From the NCBI GenBank assembly GCA_031275525.1, contig JAISOP010000127.1, forward strand, positions 1 to 6,977: a DNA stretch of 6,977 bases, written 5' to 3'. The translations under genes were made by a program, and so were the position numbers. Shown in pieces: positions 1 to 6,535 of the stretch. The stretch is from Tannerella sp. GTDB lineage: Bacteria; Bacteroidota; Bacteroidia; Bacteroidales; Tannerellaceae. How positions within the stretch are numbered: position 1 is the stretch's first letter; every line of letters begins with the position of its first letter. The notes under the pieces are model-generated. The model was not told the origin of the DNA and ran no database searches. It saw nothing but the letters and a program-made list of their open reading frames with translations.

Positions 1-39
1 CAAACGGGTTGTATGTATGTTAGATTGGAACCTCTCAAC

Positions 40-83
40 CCCCCCCCCCGGCCCCCCCCACACGGGGTGGGCCGGGGAGGGGG
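40..83. terminator. GC-only hairpin downstream of the sulfatase gene
   Basis: A C-rich arm (40-59) pairs with a G-rich arm (64-83) around the 4-base loop ACAC. Of 20 positions, 18 pair; the mismatches are C55/T68 and C45/A78. It begins about 10 bases past the sulfatase stop codon when read on the minus strand, so a role in transcription termination or mRNA 3'-end protection is likely. No clear U-tract follows on the minus strand, so it is not a textbook intrinsic terminator. The left arm starts inside an 11-C homopolymer (39-49), where sequencing length errors are common. Confidence 0.5.
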
Positions 84-93
84 TAGTGATTTT

Positions 94-108
94 TCATTCT
101 CCATTCTC
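94..108 (-). repeat. GAGAATGGAGAATG short repeat forming the 3' end of the sulfatase gene
   Basis: Read on the minus strand, this is GAGAATGGAGAATGA. It encodes the sulfatase's last residues (E-N-G-E) and its TGA stop. Closely similar sequence occurs at 5417-5430, 5465-5499 and 5618-5645. At the last site it also forms the end of a gene. Confidence 0.6.
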
Positions 109-1620
109 CTCGCAGGCCGTGATCGCAGCTTTCATAGAGGCTACCCTTTCAGGCTCCTGCAAGGCCAGATTGTGCTGCTGCCCCAAGTCTGTCCGAAGGT
201 TGTAAAGTTGATATTCGGAAGCATGACCCGTATCCGTGTGGGTGTATCGGGTGATTGCCGGTCCTTCGGAAGGTGGAATCAAGACCCAGTCGCCCCTCCG
301 GAAAGCCAGGTCATTGATGCCTTCAAGTACCAGTTCCGTTCGTCCCGTCTTCGATCGCCCCAGCAACGCCTCCAGTATGTTTTGGCTATCTACATCCTGT
401 TTCAAGGGCACATCTACCAGCGCCGCAAAAGAGGACAGCAAATCCATTTGGCAGACTACCGCTTCGGAAATGCCCACCTTCACTACTTTTGGCCACCGCA
501 CAATGAACGGCACGCGCGTTCCTCCCTCGAACAGGCTGTATTTCCCGCCGCGCAACGGGCCGGCAGGACGATGCTCGCCAAGCAGTTCAACGGCCTGATC
601 CCGGTAGCCGTCGTCAACGACCGGGCCGTTGTCGCTGGAGAAGATCACGATGGTATTCTCCGTCAGTTCCAGTTCATCCAGGTAATCCAGCAACTCGCCG
701 ACCGCCCAGTCCGCTTCCAAAATAGCATCGCCCCGGGGGCCCATGCCCGATTTACCGGCAAACCGTTCGTTCGGCACACGCGGCACATGAGGTTCATGCA
801 GGCCGTAGTAAAGGAAAAAAGGCTCATCCCTATGTCCGGAAATAAACTGTTTGGCTTTCGAGACAAAGGTCTCCGCCATGGTTTCGTCCCTCCAGCGTGC
901 CGCCTGTCCGCCTTTCATGAATCCGATCCGCGAAATGCCGTTGACAATCGACATGTCGTGACCGTGGCTGGGATGCAGTTTCAGGAGTTCGGGGTTGAGT
1001 TTCCCGGTCGGTTCGTTTTCAAAGTTTTCTTTGTAACTCACATAGATGGGATCCTTCGGGTCCAGGCGATCCACCTTTCCGTTTTCCACATACACACACG
1101 GCACACGGTCGTTGGTAGCTGCCTGGATGTAGGAATACGCATAGCCGATAGCTGCCGGATTGGGACTGATCGTCGTGTTCCAGTCGATCGAACCGTTGCC
1201 TAATCCCAGATGCCATTTCCCGATGGCGCCGGTTGCATATCCTGCCTCCTGCATCAGTTTGGGCAAGGTTTGCAGGGAGGTGTCTATAATCAGCGGCGCG
1301 TCGCCGGGCAAAATACGCGCATTTTTGTTTTTCCACGGATACCGCCCGGTAACGAGACCGTAACGGCTGGGGGTGGAAGTGGCAGAGGTACTGTATCCCT
1401 GCGTAAACCGGAGGCCGTCGTTTGCCAGCCGGTCCATGTTTGGCGTCCGGATCGTCGTGCTGCCGTAGCAACTGACATCGCCGTAGCCCAGGTCGTCAGC
1501 GATAATCACCAGCACATTGGGCTGTTCCGTATGCTGTTTTCCTGCGCAGGAAACCATGCTCACACCCCCTAAAACAGCAGGAAAAAAGCGGGCGGCGGAT
1601 GTAAAACGGATAGGATTCAT
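94..1620 (-). CDS. S1-family sulfatase (arylsulfatase-like), serine-type, predicted lipoprotein
   Basis: Complete sulfatase of the alkaline-phosphatase-like fold, expected to hydrolyse sulfate esters on glycans in the periplasm or at the cell surface. Counting from the ATG at 1620 (508 residues), the N-terminus is a short basic, hydrophobic signal ending in MVSC, a plausible lipobox with Cys25. Metal-binding Asp42-Asp43 lie in IIADDLGYGD. The active-site signature STPSRYGLVTGR begins at Ser82; Ser rather than Cys means formylglycine must be made by an anaerobic sulfatase-maturating enzyme (anSME). Other conserved sites are GKWHLG (Lys135, His137), HEPH (His278), SSDNGP (Asp330, Asn331) and RGGK (Lys360). 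Length is normal for the family. An in-frame ATG at 1635 lies in sequence that still reads as SusC, so 1620 is preferred. The last codons and stop fall in a GAGAATGGAGAATG repeat. The S1 subfamily and substrate cannot be assigned by eye. No promoter of its own is visible, so expression probably depends on the SusC promoter. Confidence 0.95.
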   Translation of the reverse strand: MNPIRFTSAARFFPAVLGGVSMVSCAGKQHTEQPNVLVIIADDLGYGDVSCYGSTTIRTPNMDRLANDGLRFTQGYSTSATSTPSRYGLVTGRYPWKNKNARILPGDAPLIIDTSLQTLPKLMQEAGYATGAIGKWHLGLGNGSIDWNTTISPNPAAIGYAYSYIQAATNDRVPCVYVENGKVDRLDPKDPIYVSYKENFENEPTGKLNPELLKLHPSHGHDMSIVNGISRIGFMKGGQAARWRDETMAETFVSKAKQFISGHRDEPFFLYYGLHEPHVPRVPNERFAGKSGMGPRGDAILEADWAVGELLDYLDELELTENTIVIFSSDNGPVVDDGYRDQAVELLGEHRPAGPLRGGKYSLFEGGTRVPFIVRWPKVVKVGISEAVVCQMDLLSSFAALVDVPLKQDVDSQNILEALLGRSKTGRTELVLEGINDLAFRRGDWVLIPPSEGPAITRYTHTDTGHASEYQLYNLRTDLGQQHNLALQEPERVASMKAAITACEENGE

Positions 1621-2464
1621 TATACATTTCCGCATATTCCCACGAAGCAGCCCGTTCGGGAAACGCGGTCGGGTTTTGCCATCCGGCCGTGGCGCTGTAA
1701 TTTATTTTGATCCGTCCCGCCCGGCCCTTTTTCGTTGTCACCAGTATGACGCCGTTGGCCGCCCGTGCGCCGTAGATAGCCGCGCTGGAGGCATCCTTCA
1801 ACACCGACAGGGTTTCCACATCGTCCGGCTGAACATTATTGAGCGTGCCGGGAATACCGTCAATCAACACAAGTGCATCCGGCGACGCCCCAAAAGAACC
1901 GACGCCGCGCACCCGGATTTCCCCGCCGTCGGCGCCGGGTTTACCCGAACGCTGAATCACGGTCACACCGGTCAGCTCGCCGGTCAGCGCATTGCTCAGT
2001 TGACCGACCACCTTGCCGGCCAGCCGTTCCGAGGATATTTGCGTGACCGAACCAATCAAATCCTGCCTCTTTTGCGTACCGTAGCCCACCACCACAATCT
2101 CGTTCAACAGGTTGTAATCCTCCATAAGATAAATGGTCACCGGCTCGCCGGTCTCGTAAACCTCTATTTCCTGCGGTTTATATCCGAGGTGATTCACGAC
2201 AAGCGTGGCGGGAAGCGAAGCGACCGGTAAGTGGAAATGACCGTCGGCATCCGTCACCGCACCGCTTTTCGCATCGTTCCTGACGGTCACCGAAGCGCCG
2301 GTCACCGCCTCACGGCTATGTCCGTCCGTCACCGTTCCCCGTACCTCCACCGTTGGCACCTGCGCCGGCAAAGACACCGGCAGCAGGAGGCCCGTCATCC
2401 CCCAAACGGCCGTCAGATAGCGTAACTTCCCGGGAGTTCTAAATAAATACCAAAATTTTGTCAT
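1496..2464 (-). CDS. Truncated SusC/RagA-type TonB-dependent transporter (N-terminal domain and plug only)
   Basis: N-terminal third of a SusC-like outer-membrane transporter, which normally imports oligosaccharides with a SusD lipoprotein and is about 1,000 residues long. From the ATG at 2464 the order is: signal peptide (about 1-35, ending SLPAQ); a carboxypeptidase-D regulatory-like beta domain (about 40-115); the TonB-box region NEIVVVGYGTQKR (121-133); and a plug domain (about 136-247) with the typical IRVRG, LVLIDGIPG and VLKDASSAAIYGARAANGV blocks. Homology runs through WEYAEMYNE (275-283) and stops near 1616. The remaining 39 codons are out-of-frame sulfatase sequence, down to a stop at 1496. 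There is no beta-barrel, so transport is impossible and the product is probably a non-functional remnant, although the frame is intact. An upstream GTG at 2506 is possible but lies in the leader hairpin. The ATG at 2464 follows AAAGGAAT and gives a normal signal peptide. Confidence 0.85.
   Translation of the reverse strand: MTKFWYLFRTPGKLRYLTAVWGMTGLLLPVSLPAQVPTVEVRGTVTDGHSREAVTGASVTVRNDAKSGAVTDADGHFHLPVASLPATLVVNHLGYKPQEIEVYETGEPVTIYLMEDYNLLNEIVVVGYGTQKRQDLIGSVTQISSERLAGKVVGQLSNALTGELTGVTVIQRSGKPGADGGEIRVRGVGSFGASPDALVLIDGIPGTLNNVQPDDVETLSVLKDASSAAIYGARAANGVILVTTKKGRAGRIKINYSATAGWQNPTAFPERAASWEYAEMYNESYPFYIRRPLFSCCFRGCEHGFLRRKTAYGTAQCAGDYR
1613..1640 (-). other. Recombination or deletion junction between SusC and sulfatase
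   Basis: On the minus strand, the SusC codons for E-M-Y-N-E run straight into the sulfatase start: the ATG at 1620 overlaps the SusC codons AAT-GAA. Upstream the sequence reads as SusC in one frame; downstream it reads as sulfatase in another. A short shared AATGAA may mark the crossover. No insertion sequence or target duplication is visible. Confidence 0.7.
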
Positions 2465-2491
2465 ACGAATAATTCCTTTTGTTAGACGTTT

Positions 2492-2541
2492 AAGGCGTCC
2501 CTTCACGACCCATTGCGGCCGGGCAGAAAGGACGCCTTTTT
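2492..2541. terminator. Stem-loop in the SusC leader; terminator-like on the plus strand
   Basis: AAGGCGTCC (2492-2500) pairs with GGACGCCTT (2530-2538), and GACCC/GGGC pairing is possible inside. On the plus strand a run of T (2537-2541) follows at once, as in an intrinsic terminator. No plus-strand gene is visible to be terminated. On the minus strand the hairpin sits in the predicted 5' leader of the SusC mRNA and covers the alternative GTG start at 2506. Either a leader structure or the end of a short antisense RNA would fit. Confidence 0.5.
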
Positions 2542-2560
2542 ATCGTAAAAATTTACGCCA

Positions 2561-2591
2561 CAAAAGTATAGGCTGTGGCCCCCTTACGAAA
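2561..2591 (-). promoter_or_regulatory. Predicted Bacteroidetes-type promoter for the SusC/sulfatase unit
   Basis: On the minus strand TACTTTTG (2561-2568) exactly matches the -7 consensus TAnnTTTG. A -33 box like TTTG appears as TTTC (2588-2591), 19 bases further upstream, which is within the usual spacing. Transcription would start near 2554, leaving a leader of about 90 bases before the ATG at 2464. Confidence 0.6.
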
Positions 2592-2610
2592 TACCGCGTT
2601 TGGGGTATTT
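2589..2610. promoter_or_regulatory. Inverted repeat at the -33 region, possible regulator site
   Basis: AAATACC (2589-2595) and GGTATTT (2604-2610) form a 7-bp inverted repeat with an 8-base spacer. It lies about 35-56 bases upstream of the predicted start of SusC transcription, the usual position for an activator touching RNA polymerase. SusC genes are commonly controlled by hybrid two-component, SusR-like or ECF sigma/anti-sigma regulators. Which one would bind here is unknown, and none is encoded in the window. Confidence 0.3.
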
Positions 2611-2620
2611 TTGGGAAAAT

Positions 2621-2702
2621 AGAGAATTCAAAGAGTCAATGATTCAATGATTCAAAAGGCTCGCTTTTTGAATCATTGAATCATTGACTCTTTGAATTCT
2701 CT
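2621..2702. terminator. Perfect 37-bp inverted repeat between glgP and SusC
   Basis: Arms 2621-2657 and 2666-2702 are perfect reverse complements with an 8-base spacer. Each arm is AT-rich and contains iterated ATGATTCA/TGAATCAT words. It starts 19 bases after the glgP stop and would form a strong hairpin in glgP mRNA, followed by ATTTTC, so termination or 3' stabilisation is likely. Its length and perfection exceed a normal terminator and suggest an intergenic repeat element. Confidence 0.7.
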
Positions 2703-2721
2703 TAATACAGGGGGGACTTCT

Positions 2722-5289
2722 TTATTCCGGCTGAATCCAGCGCACGTAGGGGAAATCCATCCGGTGAGGCAATCGTTCGTTTGCCGGATAAAGGCGGAAA
2801 CCCACCTTCAGATGACCGAATTCGGAGGTCTTTATTTTCAGTTCAAAATAGAGCCTGGAACCTTCCTCCTTCACCAGCGTGAAGGGCGTGGAGGAGATAA
2901 ATTCCATCCGGTAGTTTTCGGGATTCTCTTTCGTGCAGACCAGGTCGATGCCCACGTCGCTTTTCAGTTCCTTGCGGTCGATGACAATTTGGAAGAGATT
3001 GTCTTCGCCGACCACCAGGTAGGAAACCGAATCGTCGTAACGGAACGACTCCACGGCCACGGAATCCCAGTGGGCGGCCACCTCCCGCTTCCATTCGACA
3101 ATCTCCCTGGCCTGCGCGTAATTATTCTCCGCCAGCGCCACCGAACGGGTTACCAGTTTGTTATAGAAACGGCTGATGTAGTCGTCCAGCATCCGTTTCA
3201 TGGTATAATCCGGCGCAATCTGCGAGATGGAGTTCTTGATGTACTGAATCCACTCGGGCGAATAACCCTTACTGTTTTTCGAGAAATAGAGCGGGATGAT
3301 TTCGTCTTCGAGCATGTGGTAGATGGTGGCGGCGTCCAACTGGTCCTGGTATTCCTGGTTCTCGTAGGTACGCTTGTCGGTCAGCGCCCACCCGGCGCCC
3401 GGCTTATAGCCTTCGTACCACCAGCCGTCAAGGACGGAAAAGTTCAGCACGCCATTCATTTCCGCTTTTTCGCCGGAGGTGCCCGAGGCTTCCAGCGGAC
3501 GGGTCGGCGTGTTCAACCAGACATCGACCCCGGAAATGAGCCGGCGTGCCAGCCGCATGTCGTAGTTTTCGAGGAAAAGAATCTTGCCGAGAAACTCCGG
3601 GCGGCGCGAAATCTCGACGATGTGCCGGATAAGCCCCTGTCCGCCGCCGTCGGCCGGGTGAGCTTTCCCGGTGAAAACGAACTGAACCGGGCGCTTTTCG
3701 TTGTTGACAATCTGTGCCAGCCGGTTCAAGTCGGTAAACAGCAGATGCGCCCGCTTGTAGGTAGCAAAACGGCGTCCGAAGCCAATCAGCAGCGCGTTCG
3801 GGTTGATTTTTTCAAGCAGGGCGACCACTTTCAGCGGGTCACCCTGGTTTTTCAGCCAGTTGTCCCGGTATTCGAACTTGATATAATCGATCAGTTTGTT
3901 CTTCAGTTTTTTCCGTATTTCCCATATCTCCGAGTCCGGCGCCAGTTGGATGGCATCCCAGATGGCCTTGTTGGACTGGTCGTTCGGGAAATTGGGGTCG
4001 AAGATTTTCGCGTAATAGACTTTCCATTCCGAAGCCGTCCAGGTCGGCATGTGCACCCCGTTGGTGACGTACCCGACGTGCAGCTCCTCCGGGAAGTAAC
4101 CTTTCCAGACCGGGGCAAACATCATGCGCGACACCACGCCGTGCAGCCAACTGACGCCGTTGGCTTCCTGGCAGGTGTTCAGCGCGAAGGTGCTCATGCA
4201 GAACTTTTCCGAAGAGCCGGGGTTTTCGCGTCCCATGTCGATGAAATCCGTCCAACTGATTTTCAGTTTGGCGGGAAATTCGCTCATGTATTTCCCGAAC
4301 AGGGCTTCGTCAAAATAGTCGTGACCGGCCGTGACGGGCGTGTGCACGGTATAGAGCGACGAGGCGCGCACGATTTCCAGCGCTTCGTTAAAATCCAGTT
4401 TTTCCTGCTGGATATAATCCACCAGCCGCTGTACGTTAATCAGGGCCGCATGTCCCTCGTTGCAGTGATAGACCTGCTTCCGGATGTCCAGCCTATTCAG
4501 CAGCAAAATCCCGCCGATACCCAGCAGGTATTCCTGTTTCATACGGTTTTCCCAGTCGCCGCCGTAAAGCTGGTGGGTGATGGAGCGGTCCCATTCGCTA
4601 TTTTCCGGAATATCGGTATCCATCAGGTAAAGCGGGACGCGGCCGACGCTGACTTTCCAGACATGCGCATACACGATGCGTCCGGGATAGGGCACCTCCA
4701 GCAGCAACGGCACACCGGCTTCGTCCAATACCTGTGTGAGGGGCAACTGTTCAAAATTCTGCGCCTCGTAGTTGGCCACCTGCTGGCCGTCGATGGAAAG
4801 GGACTGCGTAAAATAGCCGTAGCGGTAGAGGAAACCCACCGCCACCAGGTCGATATTGCTATCGCTGGCCTCTTTCAAGTAATCGCCGGCCAGGATGCCC
4901 AACCCGCCGGAATAGATTTTCAGCACATGGGTCAATCCGTATTCCATGCTGAAATAGGCGATCGACGGCTTCGCGCGGTTCGGTGGCGCCTGCAGGTAGG
5001 TTGTGAACTGGTTGTGTACCGAATGGATACGGCTCATAGCGTCCCCGTCGGCCATCAGTTCGTTCATTTGTTTGTGGGTCAATTTCTGGAGAAAAAGTAT
5101 CGGGTTTCCCTCCGTCTTTTCCCAAAGTACGGGGTCTATCTTTTCAAAAAGGTCAGTCGCTTCATGGTTCCAAGCCCACCAGAGGTTCGTCGATATTTCC
5201 TGAAGCGGCGCCAGTTGTACGGGGAGTTTGGCATGTGCGTAAATATCTCTCCAGATGGCTTCGTTTGAGTTTCTTGCCTGAATTTTCAT
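2722..5289 (-). CDS. glgP: Alpha-glucan (glycogen) phosphorylase, GT35 family
   Basis: Cytoplasmic PLP-dependent enzyme that phosphorolyses alpha-1,4-glucan (glycogen) to glucose-1-phosphate. It is 855 residues, full length for the shorter bacterial phosphorylase type common in Bacteroidetes. An N-terminal DUF3417-like part (about 20-75, with ISTNLWWAW at 32-40) precedes the catalytic fold. Recognisable motifs are AYFSMEYGL (111-119), [19 protein letters not shown] (125-143), a CNEGHAAL block, [12 protein letters not shown], and [14 protein letters not shown] in the phosphate/PLP region. The PLP motif [14 protein letters not shown] spans 600-613, with Lys608 as the expected cofactor-binding lysine, followed by VLDGWW. 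Glu607 replaces the Met often found before this lysine. The ATG at 5289 gives the expected N-terminus and lies 32 bases downstream of a good -7 box. No glycogen synthase or branching enzyme is next to it, so it appears monocistronic and unrelated to the neighbouring sulfatase locus. Confidence 0.97.
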   Translation of the reverse strand: MKIQARNSNEAIWRDIYAHAKLPVQLAPLQEISTNLWWAWNHEATDLFEKIDPVLWEKTEGNPILFLQKLTHKQMNELMADGDAMSRIHSVHNQFTTYLQAPPNRAKPSIAYFSMEYGLTHVLKIYSGGLGILAGDYLKEASDSNIDLVAVGFLYRYGYFTQSLSIDGQQVANYEAQNFEQLPLTQVLDEAGVPLLLEVPYPGRIVYAHVWKVSVGRVPLYLMDTDIPENSEWDRSITHQLYGGDWENRMKQEYLLGIGGILLLNRLDIRKQVYHCNEGHAALINVQRLVDYIQQEKLDFNEALEIVRASSLYTVHTPVTAGHDYFDEALFGKYMSEFPAKLKISWTDFIDMGRENPGSSEKFCMSTFALNTCQEANGVSWLHGVVSRMMFAPVWKGYFPEELHVGYVTNGVHMPTWTASEWKVYYAKIFDPNFPNDQSNKAIWDAIQLAPDSEIWEIRKKLKNKLIDYIKFEYRDNWLKNQGDPLKVVALLEKINPNALLIGFGRRFATYKRAHLLFTDLNRLAQIVNNEKRPVQFVFTGKAHPADGGGQGLIRHIVEISRRPEFLGKILFLENYDMRLARRLISGVDVWLNTPTRPLEASGTSGEKAEMNGVLNFSVLDGWWYEGYKPGAGWALTDKRTYENQEYQDQLDAATIYHMLEDEIIPLYFSKNSKGYSPEWIQYIKNSISQIAPDYTMKRMLDDYISRFYNKLVTRSVALAENNYAQAREIVEWKREVAAHWDSVAVESFRYDDSVSYLVVGEDNLFQIVIDRKELKSDVGIDLVCTKENPENYRMEFISSTPFTLVKEEGSRLYFELKIKTSEFGHLKVGFRLYPANERLPHRMDFPYVRWIQPE

Positions 5290-5321
5290 TGTCTTTTTAT
5301 TATATGCTTAATAATATACCG

Positions 5322-5354
5322 CAAAAGTACATGAAAAAACTCAGGTATTCCAAG
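5322..5354 (-). promoter_or_regulatory. Predicted glgP promoter
   Basis: On the minus strand TACTTTTG (5322-5329) matches the -7 box TAnnTTTG. CTTG (5351-5354) sits 21 bases upstream as an approximate -33 TTTG. The start codon at 5289 is 32 bases downstream of the -7 box. A direct repeat AAGTACATGA (5325-5334 and 5352-5361, 27 bp apart) overlaps both boxes and could be an operator. Confidence 0.6.
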
Positions 5355-5430
5355 TACATGAGATAAAAATCAAGGCCTCCTTTGCTGTACTTGCTTTCCT
5401 GCTCCCAATCATATAATTGAGAATGGAATT

Positions 5431-5458
5431 AGTGGTTAGCGGTTAGTGGTTAGTGGTT
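5431..5458. repeat. Heptamer tandem repeat (AGTGGTT)x4
   Basis: Four consecutive 7-base units: AGTGGTT, AGCGGTT, AGTGGTT, AGTGGTT, followed by the partial unit AGTG. They lie between the glgP promoter and the large inverted repeat, next to GAGAATGGA-type sequence at 5419. No coding role is visible. It may be a slippage-prone spacer. Confidence 0.8.
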
Positions 5459-5464
5459 AGTGAG

Positions 5465-5645
5465 GAATTGAGAATGGAGAATTGAGAATTGAGAATGAAA
5501 TACCTTACACTTGTCTGAACTGTGATTTTTGTGATTGGGATGATTTTTATGATTGCCACGATGAATCACACCCATCATATAAATCATATAAATCACAGTT
5601 CAGACAAGTGTAAAGTATTCATTCTCAATTCTCCATTCTCAATTC
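5465..5645. repeat. Large imperfect inverted-repeat element, MITE/REP-like
   Basis: The inner arms 5505-5528 and 5590-5613 are perfect 24-bp reverse complements containing CTTGTCTGAACTGTGATT. Pairing continues outward, with a mismatch, a one-base bulge and a 7-base extra unit on the left, through GAGAATG and AATTGAGAATGGAGAATT to 5465 and 5645. The roughly 60-base centre repeats GATTTTTATGATT-type words and can partly pair. It encodes no protein. It overlaps the last codons of the upstream gene and would form a long hairpin in that gene's mRNA, so it may also act as a terminator. From memory, similar CTTGTCTGAAC repeats recur between genes in Bacteroidales; this was not checked. Confidence 0.75.
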
Positions 5646-6524
5646 ATTTGAATTAGCTGCGAGGTCTTCGGTCGAATAGGGCATGGTGAAGGTAGGCTGT
5701 GGGCCGAACACCGGCTCGTCGTCCACGTGGCGGAGGAAGGCGGCTTTGATGACGAACTGTTGGCCGTGGGAGCCGTCGGGCATTCGGATGTCGTTGTGCA
5801 GGTGGGTGGTAAGCTTGCGGCAGACTTCCTTCTTGCTGTCGGCCGAGGTGATGATGATCAGCGCGATATGCACCCCTTCGGGCCATCCGTGGGCCGAGAG
5901 TGCGGCACTTTCGCCGGCGGCCCGGTCGATGATCACGCGGATCATGTCGGCGCTCAGCACCGTGACCTTCACTTCGGCCGCCGCTTCGGTGGCCTTCGTG
6001 CGATTGCGGCGGCCGCCCTGTTCGCCCGGCAACCGGAAACCGAGCGCATGCAGGTCGTCGATCGTAAAGACGTTCGGATCCGTATTGTACTGCGTGTAGG
6101 CCCACAGTTTGACCGGCCCCACACAGAGGTTGACGGTCGTCCTGAGCAGCGTGTTGCGATGGGTACGGTCGTCACCCGAACCGCTGCTCGACCGGCATTT
6201 GGGGATCAGCGCGGCCAGCTGGTCGCGATTGCCGACCAGCTGTTGAAACTGCGGCGGCGTACCCCAGGTCTGATGAGCCTGAACGGTGACGACCAGTTTG
6301 TCGATGTTGCTGAACTTTTCGTCAATCGACCCGTGCCACCGGCGGGCGGCGGCCTGCGTTTCGGCTGATATATCCCCCCGGACGATGACCCCGGCCATCG
6401 CCAGGCTGCCCGAGCCGCCGACTGCCAGGAGGTTTAGCGGGTTGATCACGGAGTTAAAAAACAGGTTTAAATGGCCGGAAACGATGTCGGCCGACCGAAG
6501 CAGATGTTGCATTAATTCTTCCAT
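5625..6524 (-). CDS. Hypothetical protein, unknown function, possible C-terminal beta-sandwich domain
   Basis: A 299-residue protein I do not recognise. Residues 1-50 are helical to mildly hydrophobic, with a Gly/Ala/Val-rich stretch (34-49) that is too weak for a clear membrane segment; there is no convincing signal peptide. Residues 60-165 are mixed and include Cys110, Cys134 and a Ser/Gly-rich linker (112-118). A basic patch (GGRRNRTK, 170-177) precedes a region from about 184 to 281 that alternates short hydrophobic strands (VKVTVL, MIRVIID, GVHIALIII, QFVIKAAFLRH). This suggests an Ig- or fibronectin-III-like beta-sandwich, as in other small Bacteroidales proteins with a helical front half; that comparison is an inference. 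The last seven residues (NELRMEN) and the TGA stop are encoded by the inverted-repeat element. The ATG at 6524 has no clear Shine-Dalgarno, and no promoter box was found upstream. ATG at codon 5 is an alternative start. Confidence 0.75.
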   Translation of the reverse strand: MEELMQHLLRSADIVSGHLNLFFNSVINPLNLLAVGGSGSLAMAGVIVRGDISAETQAAARRWHGSIDEKFSNIDKLVVTVQAHQTWGTPPQFQQLVGNRDQLAALIPKCRSSSGSGDDRTHRNTLLRTTVNLCVGPVKLWAYTQYNTDPNVFTIDDLHALGFRLPGEQGGRRNRTKATEAAAEVKVTVLSADMIRVIIDRAAGESAALSAHGWPEGVHIALIIITSADSKKEVCRKLTTHLHNDIRMPDGSHGQQFVIKAAFLRHVDDEPVFGPQPTFTMPYSTEDLAANSNELRMEN

Positions 6525-6535
6525 AAGTTTGATAT

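Noticed and set aside
13..1203. Plus-strand open frame of 396 codons
   Set aside because: It is antisense to the sulfatase, starts in the C-rich hairpin and shows no recognisable domain.
1621..1635. Upstream ATG start of the sulfatase at 1635
   Set aside because: These bases still encode SusC sequence in another frame. The ATG at 1620 gives a cleaner lipoprotein signal, although 1635 could be used.
2465..2506. Upstream GTG start for SusC at 2506
   Set aside because: It lies in the leader stem-loop and adds 14 residues before an otherwise normal signal peptide. The ATG at 2464 has a better upstream AAAGGAAT.
3466..3492. Loss of the catalytic motif in glgP because of GEK instead of GMK
   Set aside because: The PLP lysine (608) and surrounding motif are intact. 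To my knowledge, variation at the preceding residue occurs in Bacteroidetes phosphorylases.
2692..5268. Plus-strand open frame of 858 codons
   Set aside because: It lies antisense to almost all of glgP, whose motifs are unmistakable. Its product is rich in Val, Phe, His, Arg and Gln with no domain, typical of the mirror frame of a GC-rich gene.
5727..6368. Plus-strand open frame of 213 codons
   Set aside because: It is antisense to the 299-residue gene. The minus frame is longer and has a more protein-like strand pattern.
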